Positions 63,485-64,000 of a stretch of DNA of 64,000 nt are shown here, one piece after another (position 1 is the first letter of the stretch; each line of letters opens with the position of its first letter). The notes below the pieces were generated by a model that saw only the letters and a list, made by a program, of their open reading frames with translations, searched no databases and was not told the DNA's origin. A program made the position numbers and the translations under genes. Source of the DNA: Parathalassolituus penaei (GTDB lineage: Bacteria > Pseudomonadota > Gammaproteobacteria > Pseudomonadales > Oceanobacteraceae); assembly GCF_026626885.1 (NCBI RefSeq), contig NZ_JAPNOA010000029.1:248001-312000 (forward strand), given 5' to 3'.

Positions 63485-63937
63485 TCATTGGTTTAGCACC
63501 GATAAAGACAGTGTTATATCTTTTGATCTTTGATCGTTTAGAAACTTTTGACTAGTAGTTATGACCCAGCCATTTTGATGACTATTAACAGTGCCGTATT
63601 CTTTAGCGACGTCTACCGGAACTTGCAGTGCCTTTTTAACTGCGCCATTAGACTCAAATAAAATCACCACCAAAAAATCGAAATCCCATGAGCGAATAAC
63701 ATTAAGCTGTGTTGAAGTAGCACCTTTAATCTTGCGGGATTTGACCTGATACAGCTTACCGTCAGGCGCTTCTATATCCGCGCCAGCTCCAGAGATTTCA
63801 AGAAGCCTACCACCGTAATGCTTGTGTACCAGATATTCCGCGTATTCACCTACGATATTACTAGTGCGACCAAGTGCAATTGTTAGTTTATTCGAATATT
63901 CATTGAACTTTAGCCACAGGTCTTTTACGTCTTCCAT
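63485..63937 (-). CDS. DUF6998-like protein with PD-(D/E)XK nuclease pattern
   Basis: The 150-residue protein has a possible restriction-endonuclease-like core: Glu31 in IVGEYAEYLV, Asp54 in GAGADIEAPDG, then QVK at 64-66 (GKLYQVKSRKI), fitting (E)-D-(E/Q)xK. The DUF6998 name is from memory and needs a search. It has an AGAGAG site and AT-rich upstream DNA. Its codon use is clearly more AT-rich than that of its neighbours, and the region next to it carries repeats, so it may be acquired. No methyltransferase partner is within the window. Confidence 0.7.
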   Translation of the reverse strand: MEDVKDLWLKFNEYSNKLTIALGRTSNIVGEYAEYLVHKHYGGRLLEISGAGADIEAPDGKLYQVKSRKIKGATSTQLNVIRSWDFDFLVVILFESNGAVKKALQVPVDVAKEYGTVNSHQNGWVITTSQKFLNDQRSKDITLSLSVLNQ

Positions 63938-64000
63938 TGCACTCTCTTATAAAATATAAAGCTCAGCATAGCGGGACGACTTTGACGTGCAGCGGGCAAA

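Noticed and set aside
1-64000. tRNA, rRNA, CRISPR array, insertion sequences, prophage genes
   Set aside because: None was recognised by eye. Cloverleaf or covariance searches were not possible, so small RNA genes in gaps cannot be fully excluded.

Overview
The window reads as a stretch of chromosome from a free-living, polarly flagellated marine gammaproteobacterium related to Oceanospirillales/Pseudomonadales. The reasons are the mraZ-rsmH-ftsL-ftsI-murE order, a Pseudomonas-style flagellar export cluster with sigma-54 and sigma-28 promoters, an F7/Che2-like chemosensory cluster with cheD, an HptB-HsbR-HsbA-type signalling module, OpgGH glucan synthesis and an NhaD sodium antiporter. The genus is inference. 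No rRNA, tRNA, CRISPR array, insertion sequence or prophage was seen.

Layout. 1-4.46 kb (minus): start of the division/cell-wall cluster, with an mraZ promoter carrying three MraZ boxes 10 bp apart. 4.95-8.45 kb (plus): a DUF502 membrane protein, a cyclic-nucleotide-binding/rhodanese-like protein and a COG2509 FAD protein. 8.77-12.48 kb (plus): opgGH, running into a 39-bp palindrome shared with the 3' end of flhB. 12.5-25.13 kb (minus): flagellar basal body and export genes in three apparent transcription units, fliEFGHIJ, fliLMNOP and fliQR-flhB. Each has a sigma-54-like element upstream, and an intrinsic terminator separates fliP from fliQ. 25.3-38.15 kb (plus): a sigma-28 promoter, STAS-cheY-cheA-cheW-mcp-cheR-cheD-cheB, then a STAS antagonist, a receiver/PP2C/HATPase regulator, an Hpt protein and fliK, the last with its own sigma-54 element. 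The receptor is soluble, has PAS domains and ends in a CheR-tether-like DWAEF.

38.2-49.3 kb: a GlcG-like protein, an iron-sulphur (6-4) photolyase with its DUF2256 partner, a membrane diguanylate cyclase, rmuC, an envelope protein, gph, rpe, a DUF3530 protein, and a two-gene unit of a helical protein with an oxygen-binding di-iron (ODP-like) protein. 49.4-63.1 kb: an MFS transporter, an alkyltransferase, DUF924, a CNB protein, nhaD, a lipoprotein, tilS, a stand-alone RAM protein, a QseBC-like two-component pair led by a COG4705 membrane protein, and dnaE. 63.1-64 kb: repeat-rich, AT-richer DNA with a PD-(D/E)XK-like DUF6998 gene, the only part that looks foreign.

Most of the window is core genome. 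The best leads are the split flagellar export operon, the F7-type chemosensory plus HptB/HsbR/HsbA block placed under flagellar promoters, the helical protein-ODP pair, a FliH with a long acidic tail, and a short OpgH. Motif and promoter calls were read by eye and no database search was run.
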